Shown here: positions 1 through 5,347 of the stretch, one piece after another
Numbering within the stretch: the first letter of the stretch is position 1
How the letters are laid out: each line of letters begins with the position of its first letter
Assembly: GCA_902494855.1 (NCBI GenBank)
Contig: CABUVC010000114.1
Span: forward strand, 1 to 5,596
DNA from: an uncultured Collinsella sp.
GTDB lineage: Bacteria > Actinomycetota > Coriobacteriia > Coriobacteriales > Coriobacteriaceae
Length of the DNA stretch: 5,596 nucleotides
Direction: 5' to 3'
Translations under genes and position numbers: made by a program
Notes under the pieces: model-generated
Databases searched by the model: none
The model's input: only the letters and a program-made list of their open reading frames with translations
Told to the model about the DNA's origin: nothing

Positions 1-387
1 ATAGTTACAGGTTCTCTCGTCGGGAAACGTCTTCTCGGCCTGGGTGTCCACATTGGTGCTCAGGATGAAGTAGTCCTTATGGCCGATGAGGGACCGTAGG
101 TCGAGATAGGGCTGCGAGGTCGGCTCGCGCAGCATGAAGTCGATGTATCGCGCATAGTATGCCCATCGCTGCTCGAGGCTGGGGTAGAGGTGGTAGAAGC
201 CGTCGAAAAGGCTCTTGAAGCCAAAGGCTTGCTGCCAGTCCGTCATTCCGGCGCGCGCCATGCCTGCGCGGTTGTAATGGTTGAACCCGGCGGCGCTTGA
301 CATGCCCGAGCCGATGCCGACGATGATGGCGTCGGCATCGTCGATAAGGCTTCGAAGCCTATACGCTTCCCTCTCTAGAGACGGCAT
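1..387 (-). CDS. SIR2-family (sirtuin-like, class M type) protein, third gene of operon, 3' end cut by window edge
   Basis: The visible 129 residues are the N-terminal part of a SIR2-type Rossmann domain. The NAD-binding loop GIGSGMSSAAG lies at residues 24-34, preceded by a hydrophobic strand (AIIVGI). The second sirtuin signature, STNVD, is at residues 110-114, followed by TQAEKTFP. Between them, FGFKSLFDGFY and RWAYYARYIDF align by eye with FKGAFEGSFY and RWGYLATFLD of the first gene of the operon, so the two look like paralogues. The catalytic region, any zinc ribbon and the C-terminus lie outside the window. The ATG at 387 was chosen because GAGGAG sits 8 nt upstream, inside the end of the preceding gene. 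The start overlaps the stop of that gene by 13 nt, which indicates translational coupling. The family (NAD-dependent deacylase or ADP-ribosyltransferase) is well supported. Which reaction it performs cannot be told. Confidence 0.88.
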   Translation of the reverse strand, partial: MPSLEREAYRLRSLIDDADAIIVGIGSGMSSAAGFNHYNRAGMARAGMTDWQQAFGFKSLFDGFYHLYPSLEQRWAYYARYIDFMLREPTSQPYLDLRSLIGHKDYFILSTNVDTQAEKTFPDERTCNY

Positions 388-1073
388 TGGGCAATCTCCT
401 CGAAAGCCGGGGCCATATCGCCGTCAACGAGAATCGTCTCGCACGATGCATCGGGCGCCATAGCCTGGCTGTAGTTGAACACGATGTAGGTGGCGTGCTC
501 GCAGACGTTCGCGATCTGGGCGAGCATGTGCTTTATGATGCCGTTGCGCAGTCCCACGCCAAGTTCGAGGATGGCGACCCTGCCGTTGCGATGGGCTTGC
601 ACAAGGCGCTCGAGCTCCTCGAGCTGGGCCGTGGCGAGGGCGTCTGGATGGGCGAGACGCCGCTCGTCGATCGACGTGCGTATGCCCCCCTCCGTCTCGA
701 GCACGCGGTTCTCGTCGAACCCGGCGCGCGCGAAGTGCCCGTCGATGTTGCATGTGACCACGAAGGTGTCGGCGTGCTCCGTAAGACGCCGCAGCCCGTT
801 CATGAGCGAGCCGGGCTCATATTCGAGATACTCCTTTTGATGGAACCGCTCGGCCCATCGGCGTCGCACGCTGGCATCCGGGGAAGCGAGCCCCTGCAGT
901 ATGCAGCCGATGCCGTCTGCCTGGGCGAGGTCCCCGTACGCCTCTTGGAAATGAGCATCGGCGCAGAAAAGGTTGAGCCCCTCCGCCATGTCGAGTCCGT
1001 TGCTAGCGCCGATGATGACAAGATCCGCTTCGGCTAGCGCCCTGCCTATGCGAACTGCTTTCGCCGTCTCCAT
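375..1073 (-). CDS. Compact, divergent SIR2-like protein without zinc ribbon, second gene of operon
   Basis: This 232-residue protein has the order of sirtuin Rossmann-fold motifs in degenerate form. A strand and NAD-loop equivalent, VIIGASNGLDMAEG, lies at residues 19-32. TCNIDGHFARAGFD (107-120) matches the sirtuin TxNxDxxxxxAG signature. VLETEGG (124-130) occupies the place of the catalytic His-Gly, with Glu before the Gly. LELGVG (169-174) and YIVFN (196-200) are the late strand motifs. The two CxxC pairs of the usual zinc module are absent: between EGG and LELGVG there is a short linker (131-168) without cysteine. This is therefore a reduced paralogue of its neighbours and may be catalytically altered or a partner subunit. 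The start has a strong GGGGAGG 6 nt upstream, and the gene begins 3 nt after the stop of the first gene. SIR2 fold likely; activity unknown. Confidence 0.85.
   Translation of the reverse strand: METAKAVRIGRALAEADLVIIGASNGLDMAEGLNLFCADAHFQEAYGDLAQADGIGCILQGLASPDASVRRRWAERFHQKEYLEYEPGSLMNGLRRLTEHADTFVVTCNIDGHFARAGFDENRVLETEGGIRTSIDERRLAHPDALATAQLEELERLVQAHRNGRVAILELGVGLRNGIIKHMLAQIANVCEHATYIVFNYSQAMAPDASCETILVDGDMAPAFEEIAQCRL
396..401 (-). promoter_or_regulatory. Ribosome binding site of the third sirtuin-like gene
   Basis: GAGGAG on the minus strand, 8 nt before the ATG at 387 and inside the last codons of the preceding gene. It supports this start, and so the 13-nt overlap between the two genes. 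Confidence 0.8.
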
Positions 1074-1076
1074 GCG

Positions 1077-2042
1077 CTACCTCCCCAGCGTCTTGCGCAC
1101 GTCGGCAAGCACGTCGGCGATGTCGGCGCGAACGGCGAGCCCCCGATCCTCGATCGCGCGGGGGAGAAACTGCGTCTTGTTGTTTACGGCGATGTAGCTG
1201 GCCTGCGGTAACTGCGCCGTGAGGGCCCAGAACGGCTCCTGGATAAACGCGGGCGTCATGCGGCCCACACCCAGCTCGAGGAAGAGGATCCTCTGCCGTG
1301 CGTGCGCGTCGAGCCATTCGGACACCTTGCGGTACTGCTCCTCGTAGAGTTCGCCCTGCAGGAAGTTGCCGTAGCCGCGAACCCAGGGGAACGCCTCTGC
1401 CCCGCAGTGCGGGCAGCGCGGCACGAGCTCTGTCGGAACCTCAAGGCCGTCTCCCATGGCCTCTACCATGTTGGAGACCGGCTCGACCGCATCCCACACC
1501 GCGTCGGTGCAACAGCGGGAGCACTGAAAGAAGCGGTGGTCGCCTTGGATCTCTGCCACTTTCTCCCAGGGATAGAGCTTCACAAACTGCGTGTCCTGGT
1601 TGGTGGTGAGCACGAAGAAATCCTTCTCGGCGAGAATGGCGTCGAGGTCCCTGTAGGGCTTGCGCAGCGGGGCGTTGAGCGTGGTGTCGAGGAAGGTGGC
1701 GAGGTATCCCCAGCGCGCCTCGGCGGTGGGCCAGCGGTAGAACGACCCCTCGAAAGCGCCCTTGAAACCGTAGCGCTCGGCGAATTTGCCGAAATGCTTG
1801 CGATAGGTCGCGTTGTCCTCGTAGTAGAAGTCGCCGCCGCCCGCCGCGGAGAGCCCGGAGGCCCCGCCCACCAGCACGCAATCGGCTTCTTCGATCATAC
1901 GGGCGAAGTCCTCGATTTGCTGGTCGTAGGGCTCGGGCTCGCGGTCACTCAGCTCATAGGGCGTGCTGCCGCTGCGGTAGGCGGCATGAAGGGAAAACGA
2001 TCGGTTGGTGAGCTCGATAACGAGCTGCTCGTACAGGGTCAC
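1077..2042 (-). CDS. SIR2-family protein resembling class M sirtuins (SirTM), with zinc ribbon; first gene of operon
   Basis: A 321-aa protein from the GTG start. About 50 N-terminal residues of unknown role precede the NAD-binding loop GGASGLSAAGG (59-69). Next come TTNQD (146-150), IQGDH (165-169), a zinc ribbon made of CSRC (174-177) and CPHC (210-213), LELGVG (255-260), TPAFIQEPFW and YIAVNN (283-288). The QGD, FQCS, CPHCG, LGVG..TP and PFW pattern is what I recall of class M sirtuins. Those carry Gln instead of the catalytic His, and members studied in pathogens ADP-ribosylate a lipoylated GcvH-like protein. Whether this protein does so is inference: no macrodomain or lipoyl protein is visible here. 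The GTG at 2042 was chosen because AGAAGG lies 6 nt upstream. An ATG at 2093 (338 aa) has no such site and would put the -10 box and palindrome inside the gene. The frame stays open to 2225, which would overlap tetR and is unlikely. Confidence 0.87.
   Translation of the reverse strand: MTLYEQLVIELTNRSFSLHAAYRSGSTPYELSDREPEPYDQQIEDFARMIEEADCVLVGGASGLSAAGGGDFYYEDNATYRKHFGKFAERYGFKGAFEGSFYRWPTAEARWGYLATFLDTTLNAPLRKPYRDLDAILAEKDFFVLTTNQDTQFVKLYPWEKVAEIQGDHRFFQCSRCCTDAVWDAVEPVSNMVEAMGDGLEVPTELVPRCPHCGAEAFPWVRGYGNFLQGELYEEQYRKVSEWLDAHARQRILFLELGVGRMTPAFIQEPFWALTAQLPQASYIAVNNKTQFLPRAIEDRGLAVRADIADVLADVRKTLGR
1080..1086 (-). promoter_or_regulatory. Ribosome binding site of the second sirtuin-like gene
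   Basis: GGGGAGG on the minus strand, 6 nt before the ATG at 1073. It lies in the last codons of the upstream gene, whose TAG stop falls in the spacer, so ribosomes ending on the first gene could reinitiate here. Confidence 0.8.
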
Positions 2043-2048
2043 TGGATA

Positions 2049-2054
2049 CCTTCT
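2049..2054 (-). promoter_or_regulatory. Ribosome binding site deciding the GTG start of the first sirtuin-like gene
   Basis: AGAAGG on the minus strand, 6 nt before the GTG at 2042. It is the only good Shine-Dalgarno near a start codon in this frame. Confidence 0.65.
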
Positions 2055-2061
2055 TTCAGCT

Positions 2062-2067
2062 ATTATA
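2062..2067 (-). promoter_or_regulatory. -10 box of the sirtuin operon promoter
   Basis: A perfect TATAAT on the minus strand, about 20 nt before the GTG start. The region at the -35 distance (GATACT with a 17-nt spacer) is a poor match, so the promoter may be weak or activator-assisted. Transcription would begin near 2055 with a very short leader just covering the ribosome binding site. The box lies inside the palindrome at 2063-2082. Confidence 0.5.
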
Positions 2068-2082
2068 AACAGGTGTCTATAA
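2063..2082. promoter_or_regulatory. Putative TetR-type operator (imperfect 20-bp palindrome)
   Basis: TTATAaACAggTGTcTATAA: 8 of 10 base pairs are symmetric, with half-sites of the form TTATAnACA. Length and symmetry are typical of TetR-family operators. It lies between the divergent tetR and sirtuin genes, covers the TATAAT of the sirtuin promoter, and its right half (TATAAA, 2078-2083) could be the -10 of the tetR promoter. Occupancy would then repress both directions. Binding by the adjacent regulator is inferred from position and symmetry only. Confidence 0.6.
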
Positions 2083-2083
2083 A
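2078..2083 (+). promoter_or_regulatory. Possible -10 box of the tetR promoter
   Basis: TATAAA on the plus strand, about 100 nt before the tetR start. No good -35 hexamer is seen (TTCAGC at 2055-2060 is a 3-of-6 match). If real, it overlaps the palindrome and implies autoregulation. Confidence 0.3.
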
Positions 2084-2176
2084 AAGTATCCATGTCGATT
2101 TGCTTAAGAGCAATGAACAGCTTCGGCCTGCTGTCGATAAACGAGCGTTTGCCGGGCATTGTCGAGCGTTGCAATT

Positions 2177-2183
2177 GGAGGGG
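2177..2183 (+). promoter_or_regulatory. Ribosome binding site of the TetR-family gene
   Basis: GGAGGGG just before the ATG at 2186. GGAGG ends 4 nt before the start, a short but workable spacing. It favours the ATG over the in-frame TTG at 2159, which has no clear site. Confidence 0.65.
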
Positions 2184-2185
2184 TA

Positions 2186-2746
2186 ATGGAAGCGGGGAAG
2201 ATCGATCGTCGCCGACGCTATACACTCTCGGTCATACGGGAGGCGTTCTTCGCGCTGCTGGCCGAGGTCGGCTTCGCGAAGATGACGGTAGCGGATATTT
2301 GCCGCCGCGCCGATATCAACCGTGGCACGTTCTATCTGCACTACGAGGACAAGTTCGCCCTGCTCGACGCGCTTATCGACGAGGCCTTGGCGGCGGTGCC
2401 GCCGCTCGAGGGAACGGAGGCGGGTGCCCTCTGCCAGCGTCCGCCGGCAAACGATGACTATTATCTGCTCTACTCGGATGACGACGCGTACGCCCGGGTG
2501 GCACAGCGCGTCGTCGAGCGCGGCGCCGAGCAGATGGTTCCCTCGATCATGGAGGAGACTGGGCTTTCGCGCGAGGACGCCTATCTGCTCTTCGTCCACA
2601 ACGTCCAGGGAAATCTCGCGGTCAACCGCCTGCTCGGTTGGAGGCGAGGGCCCGAGTTTGCTCACGCTCAGGAGCTGCTCAGCGCCTATTCCGAAGGGGG
2701 CATGCGGGCGGTGTCTGCCCGCTATGATTCTCGTAGTTCATCTTGA
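2186..2746 (+). CDS. TetR/AcrR-family transcriptional regulator
   Basis: A 186-aa protein, the usual size for TetR regulators. The N-terminal DNA-binding domain is clear: a basic start (DRRRRYT, 7-13), then IREAFFALLAEVGFAKMTVA. The recognition part, ICRRADINRGTFYLHYEDK (38-56), contains the family's typical GTFYLHYEDK, followed by FALLDALIDE. The C-terminal domain (about 70-186) is helical and not alignable to a known ligand class. It contains an acidic, aromatic stretch (NDDYYLLYSDDD, 89-100). By family knowledge it should act as a dimeric repressor released by a small ligand. It is transcribed divergently from the three sirtuin-like genes, with a 143-nt gap holding a palindrome over their promoter, so control of that operon and of itself is the natural inference. 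The ligand is unknown. An upstream TTG start at 2159 would add 9 residues. Confidence 0.93.
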   Translation: MEAGKIDRRRRYTLSVIREAFFALLAEVGFAKMTVADICRRADINRGTFYLHYEDKFALLDALIDEALAAVPPLEGTEAGALCQRPPANDDYYLLYSDDDAYARVAQRVVERGAEQMVPSIMEETGLSREDAYLLFVHNVQGNLAVNRLLGWRRGPEFAHAQELLSAYSEGGMRAVSARYDSRSSS

Positions 2747-2970
2747 CCACGGGTTCATTTCAAGTAAGCAGTGCAGCTATGAGCTGAGGATAAAGCGCCA
2801 CAGTGTGCCCCGCGTTCTCGACTTCCCGGCAGAAACGTGAGTCCTTTGGTTAACGCATCTCAAGATTGAGCGTTGGTTCCGCTTTTGATTTGGTGGCATG
2901 ACGGAGTGGACGGCATGGCATTGTCGCATCGCCGTGCTGTCGCAGCGCCAGACGTCTTCGTGGCTGCCGT

Positions 2971-3315
2971 TCAGCCCTCGTCGAGCTCCTTCAGCCGGGA
3001 GAGGCAGCGGTCCAGAAACCCGCTCCTAGCTTGCGCGGCAAGGAGTCCGTCGCAAAAGCGGTCGCCACGAACGCACCACGTGATGCATGCACGTATCAGG
3101 TCAATGTCCCCATGGTCGATGTCGCAGCTGTCTATACCTTCCGAGGTGTCGATGCTATGGCGTTCAAGCGTCTCGAAGTAGCTGGTGTCCGCGAACCCGT
3201 CCAGTCCATAGAAATCGTCGACGAAATCCTCGAGTCCGAACGTCCCGCCCCCAAACTCGACATTCATGTTTCTGTCCGCCAGCTTGCCAGCGTACTTGGT
3301 TAGTCTTTCGAACAT
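2971..3315 (-). CDS. Small DUF6508-like protein coupled to the restriction-type gene
   Basis: A 114-aa, acidic, cytoplasmic protein with no signal peptide or membrane segment. The C-terminal third, LIRACITWCVRGDRFCDG (73-90) followed by LLAAQARSGFLDRCLSRL, matches from memory the hallmark of DUF6508 proteins, where R-x-(D/E)-R-F-C-(D/E)-G precedes a short helix and a closing 'RL' helix. The N-terminus (MFERLTKYAGKL, then FVDDFYGLDGF) also fits that family. No function is established that I know of. The ATG at 3315 has an excellent AAGGAG 5 nt upstream. That site overlaps the stop codon of the DUF262-DUF1524 gene, and the coding regions are 9 nt apart, so the two are almost certainly co-transcribed and probably act together or are co-inherited. 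It ends convergently to tetR. Family call moderate; existence of the gene strong. Confidence 0.8.
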   Translation of the reverse strand: MFERLTKYAGKLADRNMNVEFGGGTFGLEDFVDDFYGLDGFADTSYFETLERHSIDTSEGIDSCDIDHGDIDLIRACITWCVRGDRFCDGLLAAQARSGFLDRCLSRLKELDEG

Positions 3316-3320
3316 GTTCG

Positions 3321-3326
3321 CTCCTT
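3321..3326 (-). promoter_or_regulatory. Ribosome binding site of the DUF6508-like gene, overlapping the upstream stop
   Basis: AAGGAG on the minus strand, 5 nt before the ATG at 3315. Its first two bases belong to the TAA stop (3325-3327) of the upstream gene, an arrangement typical of translational coupling. Confidence 0.8.
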
Positions 3327-5058
3327 AGCTCAAAAGTCCGTTGTCGCCCAGGTAGTCCACGAAGGCATCGATGATCCGTGCCGTGCGAGTCGCGATGTCT
3401 ATTTCGGTGAAGTCTCCCATGACTTGTGCCAGGCGCTTGAGTTCCGTGATCTTTGTTCCGGCTTTGCGCTTGCCATTGCCGTCGGTGTATCCCTCATAGT
3501 ATTTGCGTTTATCGCAGAATCTGTAGTCGGCCGCGCGGATGTTTACACGCTTCTCGAGCAGCGCCTTGTTACCCAGCGCCTCCAGGCTGGATTGATCGAC
3601 GAGCGGGTCTATCTCGTTGCGCTTCTTGGCATAGATGTGCTCAATTTCGAGCGTGGTGTCTAGGTCCATGAGTGGTTGATCTGGGTCTGCGTACGCCCAC
3701 CAAGTGAGTATGGACTTTGTTACAGGCCTGCCGTTGGTGAACACGTAGGTTCGGAATCGCTCAGCAATATTTGCGCGATTGAAGTGGTGGTTAGGAAACT
3801 CCACCGGGCGGTGCTCCACGATGTTGATCATCTCGGGATACACTGGCGAACGCAGCGCGTTCACGCCGGGTCGCTCAATGGCGTAGGCGAAAATGAATGC
3901 CGTGATCTTGTTTAGAAAGCCGTAGAGTGCCTCGTCATCGAGGACACCTTTGCTGTCGCTGTTGGCAAGGAACCAGACGCTTAGCAGATAGGTCCACATG
4001 CCGTTGGGGGCGTAGTTCAGCACGAAGAGCCTGCGGAGCACGCGCTCGCTGAACCCTTCCTGCGCGTCGACGCGTTTCCAGAAGCCGAGCAGCGCCTCGA
4101 GATCGGCGAGCGTGGCGTCCTCCTTGAGCATGGCGTAACCATCGGCACCGAAGAAGTCGCGCAACGATGCGGTGGTCGTGTCGCGGATGCCTTTCTTCGC
4201 GCGGCGGTAGTACATGTAGCGCGTAAATAGCTCATCGGTTGGTGTGCCGCGCATGGGCCGGAAGATAGCGTTCGCTCCCTCCTCGAGTCCCTTCCAGCGA
4301 CGGATGAACTCGTCCTTGCGCCCCGTGTCGGAATAATGCTTGTAGAACTGGCTCTTGAAGATGTCGGCATCCGAGAGAGGCAACCCTCGGTCGTTTAGAG
4401 TCGAGAAGATGCGTAGCGCGGTGTCCTGCGATTCCGCTTCAATGGGCAACAGTATCACATTGTTGATGACGCGTGTGGCCATGTAGACGGTGTAGGTGGG
4501 CCACTCGCTCACCAGTTGCTCAATTTTCCTCTGGAAGAAAGCGAAGTTGCGGGCATAGGCGCTCTTCCAGCCATCGCCTACATTGCCCTCTCGTAAAATC
4601 TCGAGGAATTCATTCTTGTCGTTGTCCGATGCAACCTCGGAGTCGATCTTGAGGCGTTCCATGTCGGGCTCGTCGAACTCGTCGGTTTTCCATACACAAC
4701 GGGCGATTGCCTCGCGCATCTTCACAGACTGCTTATCCTTCATGTTGGTGAACTTGTCGTAGAACGCGCGGAGCAGCAGCATGATGGTGGTGAGGCGCTG
4801 CTGGCCGTCAATGATTTCGAGTTGGCCAGAGAGGTTCTTAAAGGTGACGATGGGTCCTAGGAAGTATTCGTCGTTCTCGCTGTCGAAGCGCTCGTAGTCA
4901 TCGCCCGGAAAAGCGAACGCGAATAGGTCATCCCACAGCGTTGCGCATTCGTCCTCGCCCCAGGCGTAGGGCCTCTGGTAGTCGGGGATGAGGAAGTCTG
5001 ATCGCTTATCGGTGAGAAGATCGCGAATCGATCGCTGGTCGATGTTGAGCTTGGACAT
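3325..5058 (-). CDS. DUF262-DUF1524 protein, GmrSD-like type IV restriction / phage-defence nuclease
   Basis: A 577-aa protein. The N-terminal DUF262 (GmrS-like) domain shows IPDYQRPYAW (24-33), LGPIV (67-71) and the diagnostic IIDGQQRLTT (82-91), a ParB-like nucleotide-hydrolysing motif. TLNDRGLPLSDADIFK (220-235) is the second conserved block. A helical middle follows. The C-terminal DUF1524 (GmrD-like, HNH-type nuclease) shows IEHIYAKKRN (472-481, H474), LGNKALLEKRVN (495-506) and DYRFCDKRKYYEGY (511-524), so both halves look intact. Known proteins of this architecture (GmrSD, BrxU, SspE) cut modified DNA or act with DNA-modification systems. No modification genes are seen here, so a stand-alone enzyme aimed at modified phage DNA is inferred. 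The ATG at 5058 was chosen because GGAAGG lies 8 nt upstream and a TATAAT lies about 40 nt upstream. The frame stays open further but would run into the divergent gene. It is followed after 9 nt by the DUF6508-like gene. Confidence 0.93.
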   Translation of the reverse strand: MSKLNIDQRSIRDLLTDKRSDFLIPDYQRPYAWGEDECATLWDDLFAFAFPGDDYERFDSENDEYFLGPIVTFKNLSGQLEIIDGQQRLTTIMLLLRAFYDKFTNMKDKQSVKMREAIARCVWKTDEFDEPDMERLKIDSEVASDNDKNEFLEILREGNVGDGWKSAYARNFAFFQRKIEQLVSEWPTYTVYMATRVINNVILLPIEAESQDTALRIFSTLNDRGLPLSDADIFKSQFYKHYSDTGRKDEFIRRWKGLEEGANAIFRPMRGTPTDELFTRYMYYRRAKKGIRDTTTASLRDFFGADGYAMLKEDATLADLEALLGFWKRVDAQEGFSERVLRRLFVLNYAPNGMWTYLLSVWFLANSDSKGVLDDEALYGFLNKITAFIFAYAIERPGVNALRSPVYPEMINIVEHRPVEFPNHHFNRANIAERFRTYVFTNGRPVTKSILTWWAYADPDQPLMDLDTTLEIEHIYAKKRNEIDPLVDQSSLEALGNKALLEKRVNIRAADYRFCDKRKYYEGYTDGNGKRKAGTKITELKRLAQVMGDFTEIDIATRTARIIDAFVDYLGDNGLLS

Positions 5059-5066
5059 GAGCTGTA

Positions 5067-5072
5067 CCTTCC
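5067..5072 (-). promoter_or_regulatory. Ribosome binding site of the GmrSD-like gene
   Basis: GGAAGG on the minus strand, 8 nt before the ATG at 5058. It decides this start within a longer open frame. Confidence 0.65.
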
Positions 5073-5098
5073 GCGCGGGAACAATCAAGATGACACGG

Positions 5099-5104
5099 AT
5101 TATA
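5099..5104 (-). promoter_or_regulatory. -10 box of the GmrSD-like gene promoter
   Basis: A perfect TATAAT on the minus strand about 40 nt before the ATG. It would give a start near 5092 and a leader of roughly 33 nt. The upstream -35 region (TAGAGC or AGAGCG) is a poor consensus match, so the call rests on the -10 and its position. Confidence 0.45.
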
Positions 5105-5266
5105 TCGCCGAAGTCGTCATTCGCTCTATTGCTGCGAGCTACTGAATCTGGCAACCTCTGGCCAACCCTTACGGTTTCATGTCGTGATCCATATCGGCGC
5201 TGATTAATGTCCGTGATGCTTCTGCTTGCACCTTCTTTGGAGAGCGCGAGCGAGAGATGCGATCTA

Positions 5267-5276
5267 CAGACGTCTG
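5267..5276. repeat. Perfect 10-bp palindrome CAGACGTCTG in the divergent intergenic region
   Basis: CAGACGTCTG reads identically on both strands. It is located about 80 nt upstream of the flavoprotein start and about 210 nt upstream of the restriction gene start. It could be an operator half or whole site, but a palindrome this short can occur by chance. Confidence 0.25.
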
Positions 5277-5311
5277 AATAGCTCCATCCGTTTTGGTTAC
5301 AACAAAATGTG

Positions 5312-5329
5312 TGCCGCGCGCCTGCGGCA
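5312..5329 (+). other. Small GC-rich hairpin in the leader of the flavoprotein gene
   Basis: TGCCGC, a 6-nt loop (gcgcct), then GCGGCA: a 6-bp perfect stem ending 5 nt before the purine-rich ribosome binding region (AAGGGAG at 5335). It has no U-tract, so it is not a terminator. It could influence mRNA stability or translation, or be an inverted-repeat protein site. No function is shown. Confidence 0.3.
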
Positions 5330-5336
5330 TGAAGAA

Positions 5337-5341
5337 GGGAG
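5337..5341 (+). promoter_or_regulatory. Ribosome binding site deciding the GTG start of the flavoprotein gene
   Basis: GGGAG (within AAGGGAG), 6 nt before the GTG at 5348. The GTG is immediately followed by the canonical flavodoxin-fold N-terminus (NIVVLSGSPRK), so the start is well supported. Confidence 0.75.
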
Positions 5342-5347
5342 ATTCTT

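Noticed and set aside
387..1037. 216-codon plus-strand open frame
   Set aside because: It lies antisense over the second sirtuin-like gene, which has clear SIR2 motifs and a strong ribosome binding site. The plus-strand frame shows no family motif and is a GC-rich shadow.
2100..2113. Short inverted repeat TTGCTtaagAGCAA in the tetR leader as a second operator
   Set aside because: Only 5-bp arms, unrelated in sequence to the 20-bp palindrome, and not placed on a promoter element.
1302..2186. 294-codon plus-strand open frame
   Set aside because: Antisense to the class M-like sirtuin gene. The translation is low-complexity Val/Gly/Glu-rich with no recognisable domain, and it would cross the divergent promoter region.
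2063..2665. 200-codon minus-strand open frame
   Set aside because: Antisense to the clearly recognisable TetR-family gene. No motif in the translation.
2852..2874. Hairpin AACGC...GCGTT downstream of tetR as a terminator
   Set aside because: Only a 5-bp outer stem with a poorly paired interior. The nearest T-run (TTTT) begins several bases after the stem. Not convincing as an intrinsic terminator.
2910..2935. Hairpin ACGGCATG...CATcGCCGT between the convergent genes as a bidirectional terminator
   Set aside because: About 8 bp with a bulge and a 9-nt loop, but no U-tract on either strand. It could be chance in GC-rich DNA.
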